Shown: positions 28,608 to 39,425 of the stretch, piece by piece | How positions within the stretch are numbered: the stretch's first letter is position 1 | Layout: each line of letters opens with the position of its first letter | Notes under the pieces: generated by a model | Told to the model about the DNA's origin: nothing | The model's database searches: none | What the model saw: only the letters and a program-made list of their open reading frames with translations | Translations under genes and position numbers: made by a program | From: Trifolium pratense | Lineage: Eukaryota > Streptophyta > Magnoliopsida > Fabales > Fabaceae | Assembly: GCF_020283565.1 (NCBI RefSeq) | Contig: NC_060063.1 | Coordinates: 23,118,777 to 23,182,776, forward strand | Direction: 5' to 3' | DNA length: 64,000 nt

Positions 28608-29771
28608 TCATATATACCTCCAAGCTTTGGTATTCTTACCAATGCGGAAAGCACAGTAAGCATCAATACTCGCATAAACAACTTGATCATGGCTCAAATA
28701 TTCATCATCCCAATCGCTTCTACCGATTTCACGACTCAGTTCAAGTTCAACATCATATCCGAGATATTTTTCAACGATTTTATGAATCGGAGCACGGCTT
28801 AAGTCTTCTTCATCATCATCAAGGTTTTAAATTGCGGACCGCATCACCTGATGCGGCCGCAATATATTGCGGATGCGGTAGGCACTGCAACCGCATCGGA
28901 CCGCAATTGCGGTGTGAACTCAAATCACACGTGATGCCGCAACGCAACCGCAACGCAACAGCATTTCACCGCAACACAATGGAGTTTTGACTGCAACGGC
29001 CGCAACGGTTCAATCCAATATTCCTTTTCATAAAAATTCAGAGAATCTCACCTTTATTTTTTCCTTTATGTCCTTTCATTTTAGAGTTTCTGTCTTCTTA
29101 TGTCTCGATGACTTAAAAATGAATTAAAATTTATATAGAATTATAAGTAAAAGATATATAAGGAATTACAATAATTATAGTATTTTTTCTATGTTTGTGC
29201 GGATAAAAAATTATTTCACGCCGCAACGGCCGCAATTGCATCGCAGTGTCAGCATTAGCCGCAATCTCAATACCTGCAACCGCAACCGCATCCACGACCG
29301 CAACCGCAATTTAAAACCTTGATCATCATCATCATCCTCAGCCACCGCATAATACCTCAGATCTAACGGATCTCTGCACATCTCAAATCGGTGCTCCGAC
29401 GACTCCAACTTCCGGCGATCGGAGTGGTTCCAAAAACCTACAAACGTGAAGTCAGGATTTCGTAGAAAGGTCCGGAGAGTAGTTGAAATACGGTTAGCGT
29501 GAAATAGTTGTAAAATTAAGCAGCGGCGACCGATGCAGAGCTGCAATGTGTCAGCTGGAGAATTTCGGCCGCAAGGAGTCCATTGAACGCCGAGGCCGAC
29601 GATGAGACAGTTCCGTTCTAGGTCACGGCGGTGGAGCGAAAGTGTGGAGTTAATCCACCTTCTTACGACGGAGGCAGCAGCGGTGACAATGACGTTGATT
29701 ACGGTTCCATGTAAGTTAACGTCGTAAAGGTCGCGGTTGGCAAAACGGACATGGTCGACAGTGATCGGCAT
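28608..29771 (-). pseudogene. WEX-like exonuclease-fold gene split by a hAT-type MITE (copy 2)
   Basis: From the ATG at 29771 the frame matches the family through motif I (LIVGLGVQW, again Gly/Gln for Asp/Glu), LQLCIGRRCLILQL and FVGFWNHSDRRKL. In the acidic run (EDDDDDQ) it runs into a 502-bp insertion (28820-29321) and stops at 29211. The remaining third lies on the other side in an open frame (from about 28811) with SDWDDEYL, VVYASIDAYCAFRIGKN and a TGA at 28608-28610. Apart from the insertion I see no lesion. The gene may have been killed recently, or the MITE could be removed by splicing. A chimeric truncated protein of about 186 residues lacking motif III is the simplest prediction. Confidence 0.85.
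28820..29321. mobile_element. hAT-type MITE inserted in WEX-like copy 2
   Basis: Ends CAAGGTTTTAAATTGCGG and inverse are flanked by the 8-bp repeat ATCATCAT (28812-28819 and 29322-29329). A C-A-x-G-G start with an 8-bp duplication is typical of hAT. The interior is unusually GC-rich near the ends, with repeated CGCAACCGCA and CGGCCGCAA. The target is a GAT-repeat (poly-Asp) run, so the duplication register has some ambiguity. Confidence 0.85.
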
Positions 29772-30067
29772 TTTGGACTATTGTGTGTTAAATAAGTGGA
29801 TTTGTGTGCAGTGAGGTTTTGGAGCAGCACCAAGCGGTTATGTACTACTCCACTTTCCACTGCTATGGGAGAGAGAATTTGCGTCGAGTGGATTTTTGTT
29901 TTGGATTGTACGAACAACTTCTTGTTCAAGTTTGAGTTTTTTTTTTTTTTTTTATTTTTAAATTCTATTAGCAATTTATGATTTTTTTTTTTCAAAATAC
30001 TCATGTAAAAAATTAATAATACAGAATTGCCCTACCATTTTGAAAAAAATACCAAACTACCCTGCTT
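29772..30067. other. Upstream region of WEX-like copy 2
   Basis: Contains the shared block CACCAAGCGGTTATGTACTA (about 29829) followed by T-rich spacer. Non-coding. Confidence 0.45.
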
Positions 30068-30570
30068 TTTGGTGTGAGGGGAACACTGAATCCAGAGGGG
30101 AGCGTCCAGGACGCGCCATCCCCAAGGTAGTGTTCATAGGAAGATGCGTCATTGGGAAGATAAAATTAACCGTAAATGTTCTGGATTGGGCCTAGAGCCC
30201 AATATTTGAGGAAGAATTCTTGGACAGCAGAGGCCCAATTAAGGAGCAGCCTGTAAAAGTGCCTACGAGTCAACGGCCTCAATGCTCGTTGCATTGTAAC
30301 GGTCGACCATCGGAATGATGAGCATTAATTGCTCATCATGGCTCTTAGCCGTTTTCCGGCAGTCACTTGATTATCATTAATGACATCAAGGGTCTTGGCC
30401 CAGAAACAACCTTCGTCAACTTTACAAATTTGAAAACCTCACTTCACACTTAACTGACTTGAGCGTCGGAGTGCTTGTAGGTACACAACCCTCTTTCGCT
30501 TCATCGGGTTTGAAACGGAGCAACGCCGGACGCGGTCACACTTCTGATCGGGTAAGATCAATACCATTAT
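30068..30570 (+). mobile_element. Probable solo or partial Ty3/gypsy LTR
   Basis: The right end (GCTTGTAGGTACACAACCC ... TGATCGGGTAAGATCA) closely resembles the LTR ends at 52478 and 56066 (CACCTACAGGTACAAACCC ... GGTAAGATCA). No primer-binding site follows and no coding part is present. The left boundary near TGTGAGGGGAACACTG is uncertain, and I found no clean target duplication. Confidence 0.45.
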
Positions 30571-30593
30571 AGTATTAATCCTTACTACTAGTA

Positions 30594-30841
30594 CTCCTTT
30601 GTCCCTAATTATAAGCACACTTTCAAAAGATAAAATTTGTCCCTAAATTTAAGGTTTTTTTTTAAAAAAATTCCTAGACACATAAACCTATACATTGAAA
30701 TACAAATACATATTTTCACCAAAAATAATTTAGTAATCGTAATACTCAAAAAATACACCTTCATTATCCTATTTTTTTTTACTTTTATTTTTAATATCAG
30801 TGAAAAATATCAATCGAGGTTATAATAAGGGACGGATTGAG
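30594..30841. mobile_element. Stowaway-like MITE
   Basis: TA-flanked element with ends CTCCTTTGTCCCTAATTATA and TAATAAGGGACGGATTGAG. Related to 17003-17508. Confidence 0.65.
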
Positions 30842-32256
30842 TATTATTTATGTATGCAGTGTAGCTACTGCTAGCTTCAAGTGAAGGGGTTTTCTTTATC
30901 TATGCAATGCAACACAACCTACAATCCTACATTACCAATTATGTACCAACATGAGTGGTGGCCTTCGTTGCACAATGTGATACTTATACTTTGCTGGAAA
31001 AGATTTGTTTGCGAGCGACAGAGCGAGCCTCAGAAAAAGCAAATTTGTCCCTTTAACCATTTTTTTTTTATCAAGTCTCTTTAACCATATGATATGGGGT
31101 CTTTTATTTTTATTTTTATTTTTTTTGCAGTTTGCATTGCTCACTTAATAGTAATGGTTTAAAATAAAAAAAAATGTTAAATAGTGGCTTGGGATAGTAG
31201 AACACTGATTAAGGAAGTAAATATATATGTATTGGAATTTGACTACTCAAAAACAATGGTGGATCCATGTGTATGATACCGGGGGCTCAAGCCCCCACAA
31301 GGATAAAAAACTTTTTATAATATTATTTTGCATTAATTAGTAAAATGGTCTCTTAAAGATATTTTTGCTTTCACATTGGTCTCTTAAAGAAAAAAAATCT
31401 AAATAGATCCCTTAAAGAAAAAAATGTCCGAATAGATCCCTTAAAGACATATTCGTTAATCAGTTTGATCTTATTCAAACATTTTTTAAGGGACTAAACT
31501 AATTAACGGATATCTCTTTTTACTCAAATTTCTACTTCCTTAACTTATTTTGTGTAGGTCATTTCACTCTTCAATCAAATATTTTACAATCATCATCTAA
31601 AAAATAATTTAATTGGTTGTAGTATTTCTAGCGCCACTAATAAAAATTTCTGGATCCACAACCCTTAACCAATGCACCGGTTAGCATATCCTAAAATAAA
31701 TTAAATAATAGTACTTCGTAATAGACAAAAAATCTCATTCCAAAATTGATTTGACTTAACTTTTATAAAAATCAATTCACTTAAAAAAAATTGATTTAAC
31801 TTAACTTTGCCGAACCAACCAAACATATCCTGATATGATATCCATAATGAACACATTTTTTTGAAATAATTTCTCTATGGTAAATCACATCACACCCATC
31901 CACAAAAAAAAATGGATTAGTAAAAAGCTAAAGAGAGTCAAACATCATTACCCTAAATTGATTGATATTTGATTGATTGAAATGTACGCAAAATAGTGAG
32001 ATAAGGATATCACCATTACCATTAGCTACATGGTAGGGAAATAGCTACTAGATCATTACAGTACTATCAAATCACCATTTTAGAAACAAAAATTAAAAAC
32101 AATATTAAACCTAACAAAAAAGTTACTAAAGCATAAACAGTGTCACCACCTAAGAAACTTACAAGCAAAATCAATTAACCGTACCATTATAGTATTAATC
32201 CAAACTCCATTGCTATGATCTGTGAAAGATTCTGAATATGCATTTTTCAATTTTCA
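30842..32256. repeat. Duplicated segment and 3' flank of WEX-like copy 3
   Basis: Positions 30850-31050 repeat 17515-17720. A left-half relic of the GGTCCCTTAAAG foldback MITE lies at about 31330-31513, inside a wider element with GGATCCA ends (31262 and 31651). From about 31950 it matches the shared WEX-like 3' flank. No gene is seen. Confidence 0.6.
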
Positions 32257-32907
32257 TCAAATAAGCCTCCAAATTCTGACATTCTTCGCAATGCAGAAAG
32301 CACAGTAAGCATCAACACTGGCATAAACAACTTGTTCATCACTCAGAACTTCATCATCCCAATCACTTCTTCCAATTTCATCACTCTGTTCAATTTCATA
32401 ACCAAGACATTTCTCAACGATTTCATCCACCGAAGCACGACGTAGGTTTTCATTATCATTTGGATCCTTAGGTACAGCGTAACGCCTCAGATCTAACGGA
32501 TCTTCTTCCATCTTCAAACCGCGATTCAACGACTCCAACTTCTCACGATCAGAATGATTCCAGAAACCTACAAAAATGTGATCAGGATTCTTAAGAAAGT
32601 TCTGGAGACTCTTTGGAATGTAGGTAGCGTGAGCTAGTTGGAAGATTAAGCAATGGTGACCGATGCAGAGCTGTAAAGTGTCAGCCGGAGGATCACGAAT
32701 GCCGGCGCCGGGAGTCCATTGAACGCCGAGGCCAACGATGAGACGGTTCTGGCGGATGTAGCGGCGGCGGAAGTAAATTGCTGAATGAATCCATTTTCTG
32801 ACGACGGAAGCAACGGCGGTGACGGTTACTTTGATTTCGTTTCCGTGCAAGTTGACGGTGTAAACGTCGTGAGTGTTAAAGCGGTTACGGTTGACGATGG
32901 AGGGCAT
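32257..32907 (-). CDS. WEX-like 3'-5' exonuclease-fold protein with altered motif I (copy 3)
   Basis: 216 residues in one exon, starting MPSIVNRNRFNTHDVYTVNL. Motif I is again LIVGLGVQW, so the two metal-binding acids are Gly and Gln. Motif II (FVGFWNHSDREKL) and motif III (VVYASVDAYCAF) keep their Asp and Tyr. It has a small insertion after motif I (TPGAGIRDPP), and a less acidic linker (VPKDPNDNENLRR) replaces the poly-Asp run of copy 1. The start, promoter and 3' flank are shared with copy 1, so these two are the most recent duplicates. The frame is intact and expression is plausible. Confidence 0.85.
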   Translation of the reverse strand: MPSIVNRNRFNTHDVYTVNLHGNEIKVTVTAVASVVRKWIHSAIYFRRRYIRQNRLIVGLGVQWTPGAGIRDPPADTLQLCIGHHCLIFQLAHATYIPKSLQNFLKNPDHIFVGFWNHSDREKLESLNRGLKMEEDPLDLRRYAVPKDPNDNENLRRASVDEIVEKCLGYEIEQSDEIGRSDWDDEVLSDEQVVYASVDAYCAFCIAKNVRIWRLI

Positions 32908-33157
32908 TTTGGACTTTTGTGTGTGAAAGTGAAAGGAAATGGAAGAGAAAATCTGTTGTGAGTGGAATGCGGTTATGGTGGCTGCATCAAGCGGTTATGT
33001 ACTATTGGAGAGAGACAATTCGCGCGGTAGTGGGATTTGATTCTGTACGAACGCTGCTGCATGGTCTATGATACAGCAACTAACAACTTCTTGAACAAGT
33101 TTGGGTTTTTAACTTTTTATTTATTTATTTATAATAAGTTTGTTTAATTTTTATATA

Positions 33158-34189
33158 CTAGTCCCACACCCGTGCGATGTACGGGTGTTATGCGGTATTT
33201 TATATTATAATAATGTTGAATTAACTTCTTTCAATCACATGCGCAATAACATCTAAAACAATTAAAATAGACACATATTATTTAGATTAAAATATCAATC
33301 AATATATGAGATTTAAATTAAAACGAAAGCTAATAATCATTACCAACTATTTTTTCTTCTTCAGTTGAATTCAAAATATCTTGGAATGGCATAAAATCAA
33401 AATGGTTCAATGGAATGTGTGTAGCATCGATCTTGGTAAATGTAGTAGTGTGCGATGCACGGACATTATGTGTTTTATAATGAAGCGTCAAAAAATTATT
33501 TGTATAAATAGTAAATTAATAATTGAAACAATAGATGTTATCAAAATAATATTAGCAATAAAACTTAATTAAAAATATTAACAATATGAATTATATTTGT
33601 AATTGCATTTCAAACAATTTATTTGTAGTGTTTCGTAAATATCATGCAAAGTCCCACTACAGAAATATCACAAATTAGACAATAAGAATGCTAAGAAAAA
33701 AATAAATATTGAATATTAAAAGGGAAATAAATGAAGAAATAAGGATGAGAAAGAGGGTTGGGTAGAAGGGTTATACAATGACTATGATAAAGTGCTAAAA
33801 TAGAATATACTTGCAAAATCAACAATATAGTTTCACTCGTTAAATACAAAGAAAAAGAAAGATACAATAAAATCATAAAATTTCATAAACATATCATTCT
33901 TCTACAACACTAATAACCCTTCCAAATAGAAATTTCACATGCTCATATATGTATGAGCAGGGATATAAGACATATATATTATAAAATAATTAATTCACAA
34001 AATCGTTTTTATTATAGTGAGAGTGTCAATCAACATGTTTGACACTAAAAAAATATTAAAAGAGGTGAATACTTATTATCTAACTCTTGATTTATCCACA
34101 AAAAGAAATGATCTAAAGGCTATGATTGATTGATACAATTAGAGTTAGGATTAGTGGTAGGAGAACTATCTAGGATTTATATATATAGA
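33158..34189 (-). mobile_element. Non-autonomous Helitron, 1.03 kb
   Basis: On the minus strand it starts TCTATATATATAAATCC at 34189 after A. It ends with a hairpin (CCCGTACATCGCACGGG), a short spacer and CTAG at 33158-33161, followed by T. Insertion between A and T without duplication, a TC start and hairpin plus CTAG define a Helitron. No Rep/helicase is encoded. A second partial hairpin (GTGCGATGCACGGAC) lies at about 33449. Confidence 0.8.
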
Positions 34190-34418
34190 TATTTTATTAG
34201 AAATTTATTATAGTAAATGTCTTGTAAGGAAGTATACAGTCTAGTTGGGATTTGAATTTAACGTATTTAACGTTCGATTAAAATGAAAGATTACAATTAA
34301 ATAATATAAATACTAACCGTTTGTACATGAAACATTCGATAAAAAATCTGTGACTTAGATCTTTTACTTAGTAAAACAATTACAACAATGGGTCTAGATC
34401 CATTTAGTTTAGTGTTTT
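34190..34418. other. Spacer between Helitron and L1 element
   Basis: AT-rich, no gene recognised. Confidence 0.35.
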
Positions 34419-34539
34419 TTTGAACAAGCCAAAATGAGATATATATATATATATATATAATAGTCTTTTAGCACAAGACGTGCCAAGAAGACTAAAACAA
34501 AGTTACAAAAAGAGTCACAAATACAAGAACCAAAAGAAA

Positions 34540-37050
34540 CTATACAAGACCCAAGCAAAGCAAAGGATTAGACCACCAACTATGGCAGTTCAAAGCTAAA
34601 GTGATACTCGTCGCTTTCAACCACCTAAATGAAAACGTCTTGATCTTATCCACCGTATGATGCACTGAATTTGCTGAGCCTGTAAACAATCGATGATTTC
34701 TTTCGGTCCACACAACCCAAACACAAACAAGCCATACGAGCTGCATGAAAGAACGTCGACCTCTAGAACCACCTGCTGAATCCGTAAACTGAACAAAGTG
34801 TTCTGGAAGAGTCTGAGCAGTCACCGAAGGAGAACCAATCCATGAACTGACCAGTGACCAAAGAGGACCAAGAGAGCTGCAATAGAGGAACAAGTGCTGA
34901 GCCGACTCAACCTCCCCGCAACCAAAAACACAAAAATGCGCCTCCGTAGATAAAATCCCTCGAGTGACCAGGTTTGCTTTGGTAGGTAACCTATCCCGCA
35001 AGAGTCGCCAAGCACAAATGGAAACCTTCAAAGGAACCTGACGGTGCCATATAAGACCTGACGTAGCATCCAGAGTAACGTCATCCTGACTCGTCAAGAG
35101 CTGATAAGAATCACGAACCGTGTAACCGTCATCCAGGTCAGTTCGCCAATGCCACCTGTCTGAAACATGATCCTGCAGAGAGATGGTAAGTAGAAAAGCC
35201 TGACACTCCCCCAACAACTCCTCCTCACATGCCCTCAACTGACGTCGCCACTGCCACGCCTCCCCTCCAACCTCCCACCCACGCGAAAACATCTCAGCCA
35301 CTGTAGCCGATTTGTTTTCTGCCAGGTCAAACAGCCTCCCGAAACGCTCCCGTAACGAGATACCATCCACCCAGGGATCGGTCCAGAAAAAAGTATCTGA
35401 CCCATCCCCCAACTGCCTCACAACACCCTCCATAAACCACCCTCTCCCTGCCTCCCCTCCACCATCCCGAATGCGCGCCAACTCCCTCCACCATGTCGAC
35501 CCACATGCTCCACCCTCACACAACCTACCTCGCACTACCCCATACCGTCCTGCCAACACTCGGAACCACAAACCCTCTCTATCCACTAGCATCCTCCAAC
35601 ACCATTTGCCCAACAGGGCCAAGTTGAACTCCCTCAACTGCCTAACCCCCAAACCCCCATACTCCTTACGCAAGCAAATAGTATTCCAATTAATCCAAGA
35701 CAGTTTCCTAAGATTCTCACTTCCCCCCCAAAAAAATTTAATCAAAATAGATTCAATAGAAGAGATAGTACCTGAAGGAGCTTTAAAGAAAGAAAGAGCA
35801 TAAACAGGCAAAGATGTCAGCACGGATTTAAGCAAAACTAAACGACCACCAATAGAGAGGAAACGACTACTCCAACCCGATAAGCGATTCTTTAGACGAT
35901 CCAAAACCGGTTCCCAAAAACATAAGCGCCGCGGATCACCCCCAATAGGCAGACCCAAGTAAAGGAAAGGGATCTTCCCTACTTTACAGCACAGAGCAGA
36001 CGCCGCCTCAACTAACCAAGAATCAGGGATGTTAACCCCAACCAGCATGCTTTTGTGAAAATTCACTCGTAAACCAGACATAGACTCGAACAACACAAGG
36101 ACTGCCCGTAAAGCCCGGACGTTCGCCCAACTCTTATTCCCCATCAACAGCGTATCATCAGCAAATTGAAGATGCGACACCGACACTGGTGCAAGCTCGC
36201 CCACGCTGTACCCCGTAAACACATTGCGTTCCACCATGGCTTCCATCAACACATGTAAGCCCTCAGCAGCCAATAGAAAAAGAAAAGGAGATAACGGATC
36301 CCCCTGCCTTAAACCTCTCTCAAGAGGAAACTCATCAGTCGGACTGCCATTAACCAAAATCGAAGCAGATGCCGTACACACACATTCTTTAATGCACTTC
36401 CTCCACAGAGTTGGAAAACCCATTCTCCCCATAACATCCTCCAGATAACCCCATTCAACCGAGTCATAAGCCTTCTCAAAATCAACTTTAAAAAGAAGCA
36501 ACTCCTTCTTAGACTTACGGGCCTCATCCACTACCTCATTTGCGACAAGGATGCCATCGAGAATTTGTCGGCCCTTAATGAAAGCCGTCTGAGATTCAGA
36601 TATCACACTACCCATCACCCCACGCAGACGATTCGCTAACACCTTAGCCAAGATCTTATAAAGGCTGCCCACAAGAGAAATAGGCCGGAAGTCATTCAAC
36701 CTTTGGGGGCTGTCAACTTTGGGTATTAAAGCTATGAAAGTGGCATTTAAACCCTTAGTCAATCTGCCATTCCGATGAAACTCCGAAATAAAACGCACAA
36801 TATCACCTTGCATCTCAGCCCAAAAATCCTTAATAAAACCAAAATTAATCCCGTCGGGGCCCGGTCTTTTGTAACTGTCACAGTCCCAAACAGCTGCCTT
36901 TACTTCGTCCGCAGAAAAAGGCTTGATTAGCCCACTCACCTCCGACGCATGCAACCGTTTAAAGGTAAGATTATCTACCCGAGGCCTTTCCACATTAATG
37001 GCCTTGAAGTGAGACGCAAAGTGAGAAAAAACCGCATGCCTAATGGATGA
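34540..37050 (-). pseudogene. L1 ORF2, reverse transcriptase half (3' part)
   Basis: The open frame contains the plant L1 reverse transcriptase blocks in order: FIALIPKVDSPQ, FRPISLVGSLYKIL, ESQTAFIKGRQILDG, FKVDFEKAYDSVEW (first catalytic Asp), GLRQGDPLSPFLFLL and LQFADDTLLM (catalytic FADD). Then come the thumb-like region and a C-terminal zf-RVT segment (VPLKVSICAWRLLRDRLPTK) ending WWSNPLLCLGLV. No stop or frameshift is visible in this part. It is separated from its endonuclease half only by the LTR-element insertion, so it cannot now be made as one protein. Confidence 0.9.
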
Positions 37051-39302
37051 TGTAACGACCCATTTTTCGTATTCGTATATTTTATTAAATGTTATTTTAT
37101 TTATTAATTGGCTTTTATTATTTTAGTGAGCGACGAATAATTATTTAGCCGAGCGTAAGTTATTAGGCGCGAGAACCTTTGTTTTGGGCTTAATGGGCGT
37201 GAGAGGCAATGGGCCTAAGCCAATTGGGCTTGGTTCATGACCATGGGAAGTAGTATAAGTAGCAAGTCAAACATATGAATAGTATTACAATTCATTTCTT
37301 TGAGTTTTGAGTGAGTAGAGCAAGAGCAAAACCATAGAGCTAAGCTAGGGTTTGATCAAGAGAGAAAGCTTGAGCAAGAGAAGGCTTGGATCATCACCAA
37401 ACTTAAGGTAAGAGATTAGAATTCATGATTCTTGAGTGGCAAGGAGAGGGGAGATTGTCTATGTCTCCGTTCCCGAACTCTCCCACTCAATTTCTTTTAG
37501 ACTTTGACTAAGCTTTTGTATGTGAGTATGATGTTCTTCATCATCACTTTGTATGTGTTAATCACTAGTTTGATTTCATGAAAAATATGCATGTATTTGG
37601 ATCATGTTGAAAAAGTTTATGAAAGTTGCTTAAAACTCAAGTAATTGGCATGATTTTGATTGTTAGAGGTATTTGGATGTTTGGAAGGGATGATTAATGT
37701 TCCTTGATACCATATATGTTTGGAATGGCTGTTTATATGAATTTATAACATGTTTGAATGAATTTTTGAGTTGATTTAATGTTAAACCGCCTTAGAAACT
37801 CAAGAACAGATATTTTCTTTCAGGTGTAGTTCGCTAAGCGACCAGGAGTTCGCTGTAGCGAACAGGTTCGCTGGATCTCGCCGAAGCTCGCTATGAGCAG
37901 GTGATTCCCGGGTGAGGTTCGCTTAGGCTCGCTAAGCCTTCGCTCAGCGAATAGTTCGTTGAAGCTCGCCAATGCTCGCCATGAGCAGGTGACTTCCTGG
38001 TGTGGTTCGCCATGTCTCGCTGAGGCTTCGCTTAGCGAAGGCCTCTGTGACAGCAATTCTTGTTGATGTTTGTAAGTGTGGTTAGGCACTTGTAACATGG
38101 TTTAAGAGTATCCTTACATGATTGTTGATACATGTTGATACTGTTAATGCTTATTGTTAATCGTTATATGAATGATAAACGTGTATGCAATAAGTTGTAG
38201 CTTAAAATGAGCAATGTTATGTTTTGGCATTAATGTGCAATGTTAAGTGAATGTGTTAGGATTGTGTTCCCGCATTCATAAAAGTGTAGCTTCGAGCTAG
38301 AGAATCTCATATGGTTGATATGTGTATGCATACATGCATTCATGATTGTATGTGAACATTGGAAACTTGGGTTCCAATAACGAAAATGGATTATGTGTCC
38401 ATAATGAAGCCGAGGATCGGATTAGATGAATCCATGAGTCCGGAGTTGCTATCCAACAGGATATAAAACTGTGTTGGCTTATCCAAGGGAGATAAGATGG
38501 TTCGGTAAGTTCCGACATATCCAGCATGATATAAAACTGTTCTTGGTCCACCGTTGGTGAGACATCTTGGTACCACATGCATTTAGTTATGTCTAGGGAT
38601 GGCATGACAGTGAATTAATTGGCATTAGATACCTTAGGGTAAATGCGCATATATATTTGATAACTGGTACGTGACATTATTTGGTTGAATTGTGTTGAAC
38701 TTTATTAATTGATAATCGTTTAGTGCGATGTTTTGACGTGAGTTAGAATATGTATGATATAGTTCGAAAGTGTAAGACCTTTCTTATACTCGTATGATAT
38801 GCGATTATGTTTTCTAACTCTCTGCTTTGTGTTATTTGCTGGACCTTTGGGGGTTCAGATATTCAGGCTGAGGATTGTGCCGACGTTTAGACTGCTGTTC
38901 TAGCGTGGTGTTGAAGTACCTTTTGGTGAGGAGACTTAGCATAGATTACTCCTCTTAGTACTAGCTTTTGACTAGAGTTTGTAAATAGTAAATGCTCTGG
39001 TAATGTAACATCGAGTCGAGGTTTTCGCTTGGCTTTCATCGTATATCGGTGTTACCTTTTTGATATGCTAGTTCTTGTATAAGTGACATCCTTAGGGATG
39101 AATATGGCTTATGTATATATATATATATGTATATATATGCATGCTTGGTTTGAATGAATCCGCTGTTGCTTTTCATGTTAAATTTCATGACGCTCTGTGT
39201 GTATGCTTGTGTTTTAATTACCGCGTGGCACTCTGCCTTTACACTTGTTAAAAAGTTTTTAAAATTACGTCTTTTAAGGGTAGTATGGGTTAGGGTGTTA
39301 CA
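37051..39302 (+). repeat. 5' LTR of the chromovirus
   Basis: 2252 bp. Contains the palindrome cluster at 37825-38045 and an (AT)n run near 39115. Open frames seen on its minus strand are identical in both LTRs and look like chance. Confidence 0.92.
37825..38045. repeat. Cluster of TTCGCT/AGCGAA palindromes in the LTR
   Basis: At least four short inverted pairs occur (TTCGCTAAGCGA, TTCGCTGTAGCGAA, TTCGCTCAGCGAA, TTCGCTTAGCGAAGG). Direct repeats of GCTCGCTATGAGCAGGTGA and GCTCGCCATGAGCAGGTGA are mixed in. The same cluster is at 42081-42301 in the other LTR. It is much GC-richer than its surroundings. Confidence 0.75.
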
Positions 39303-39425
39303 ATAGTGGTATCAGAGCAGGTCGGTTCGTGTGAACCAATTAGGACTTTTCTTTTCCCCGTATGAGCATGTGTAGGGAACACTGTTAGTACTTTCTAACG
39401 TCTAGTTGTGATTCGTTCAGGAATC

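Noticed and set aside
35312..35803. 163-codon plus-strand frame
   Set aside because: Antisense shadow of L1 ORF2, which carries the reverse transcriptase motifs.
37820..38098. 92-codon minus-strand frame, repeated at 42076-42354
   Set aside because: Lies inside the chromovirus LTR and is a by-product of the palindrome cluster. It is identical in both LTRs simply because the LTRs are.
38297..38605. 102-codon minus-strand frame, repeated at 42553-42861
   Set aside because: Also inside the LTR; no domain, and LTR U3/R regions are not expected to encode protein.
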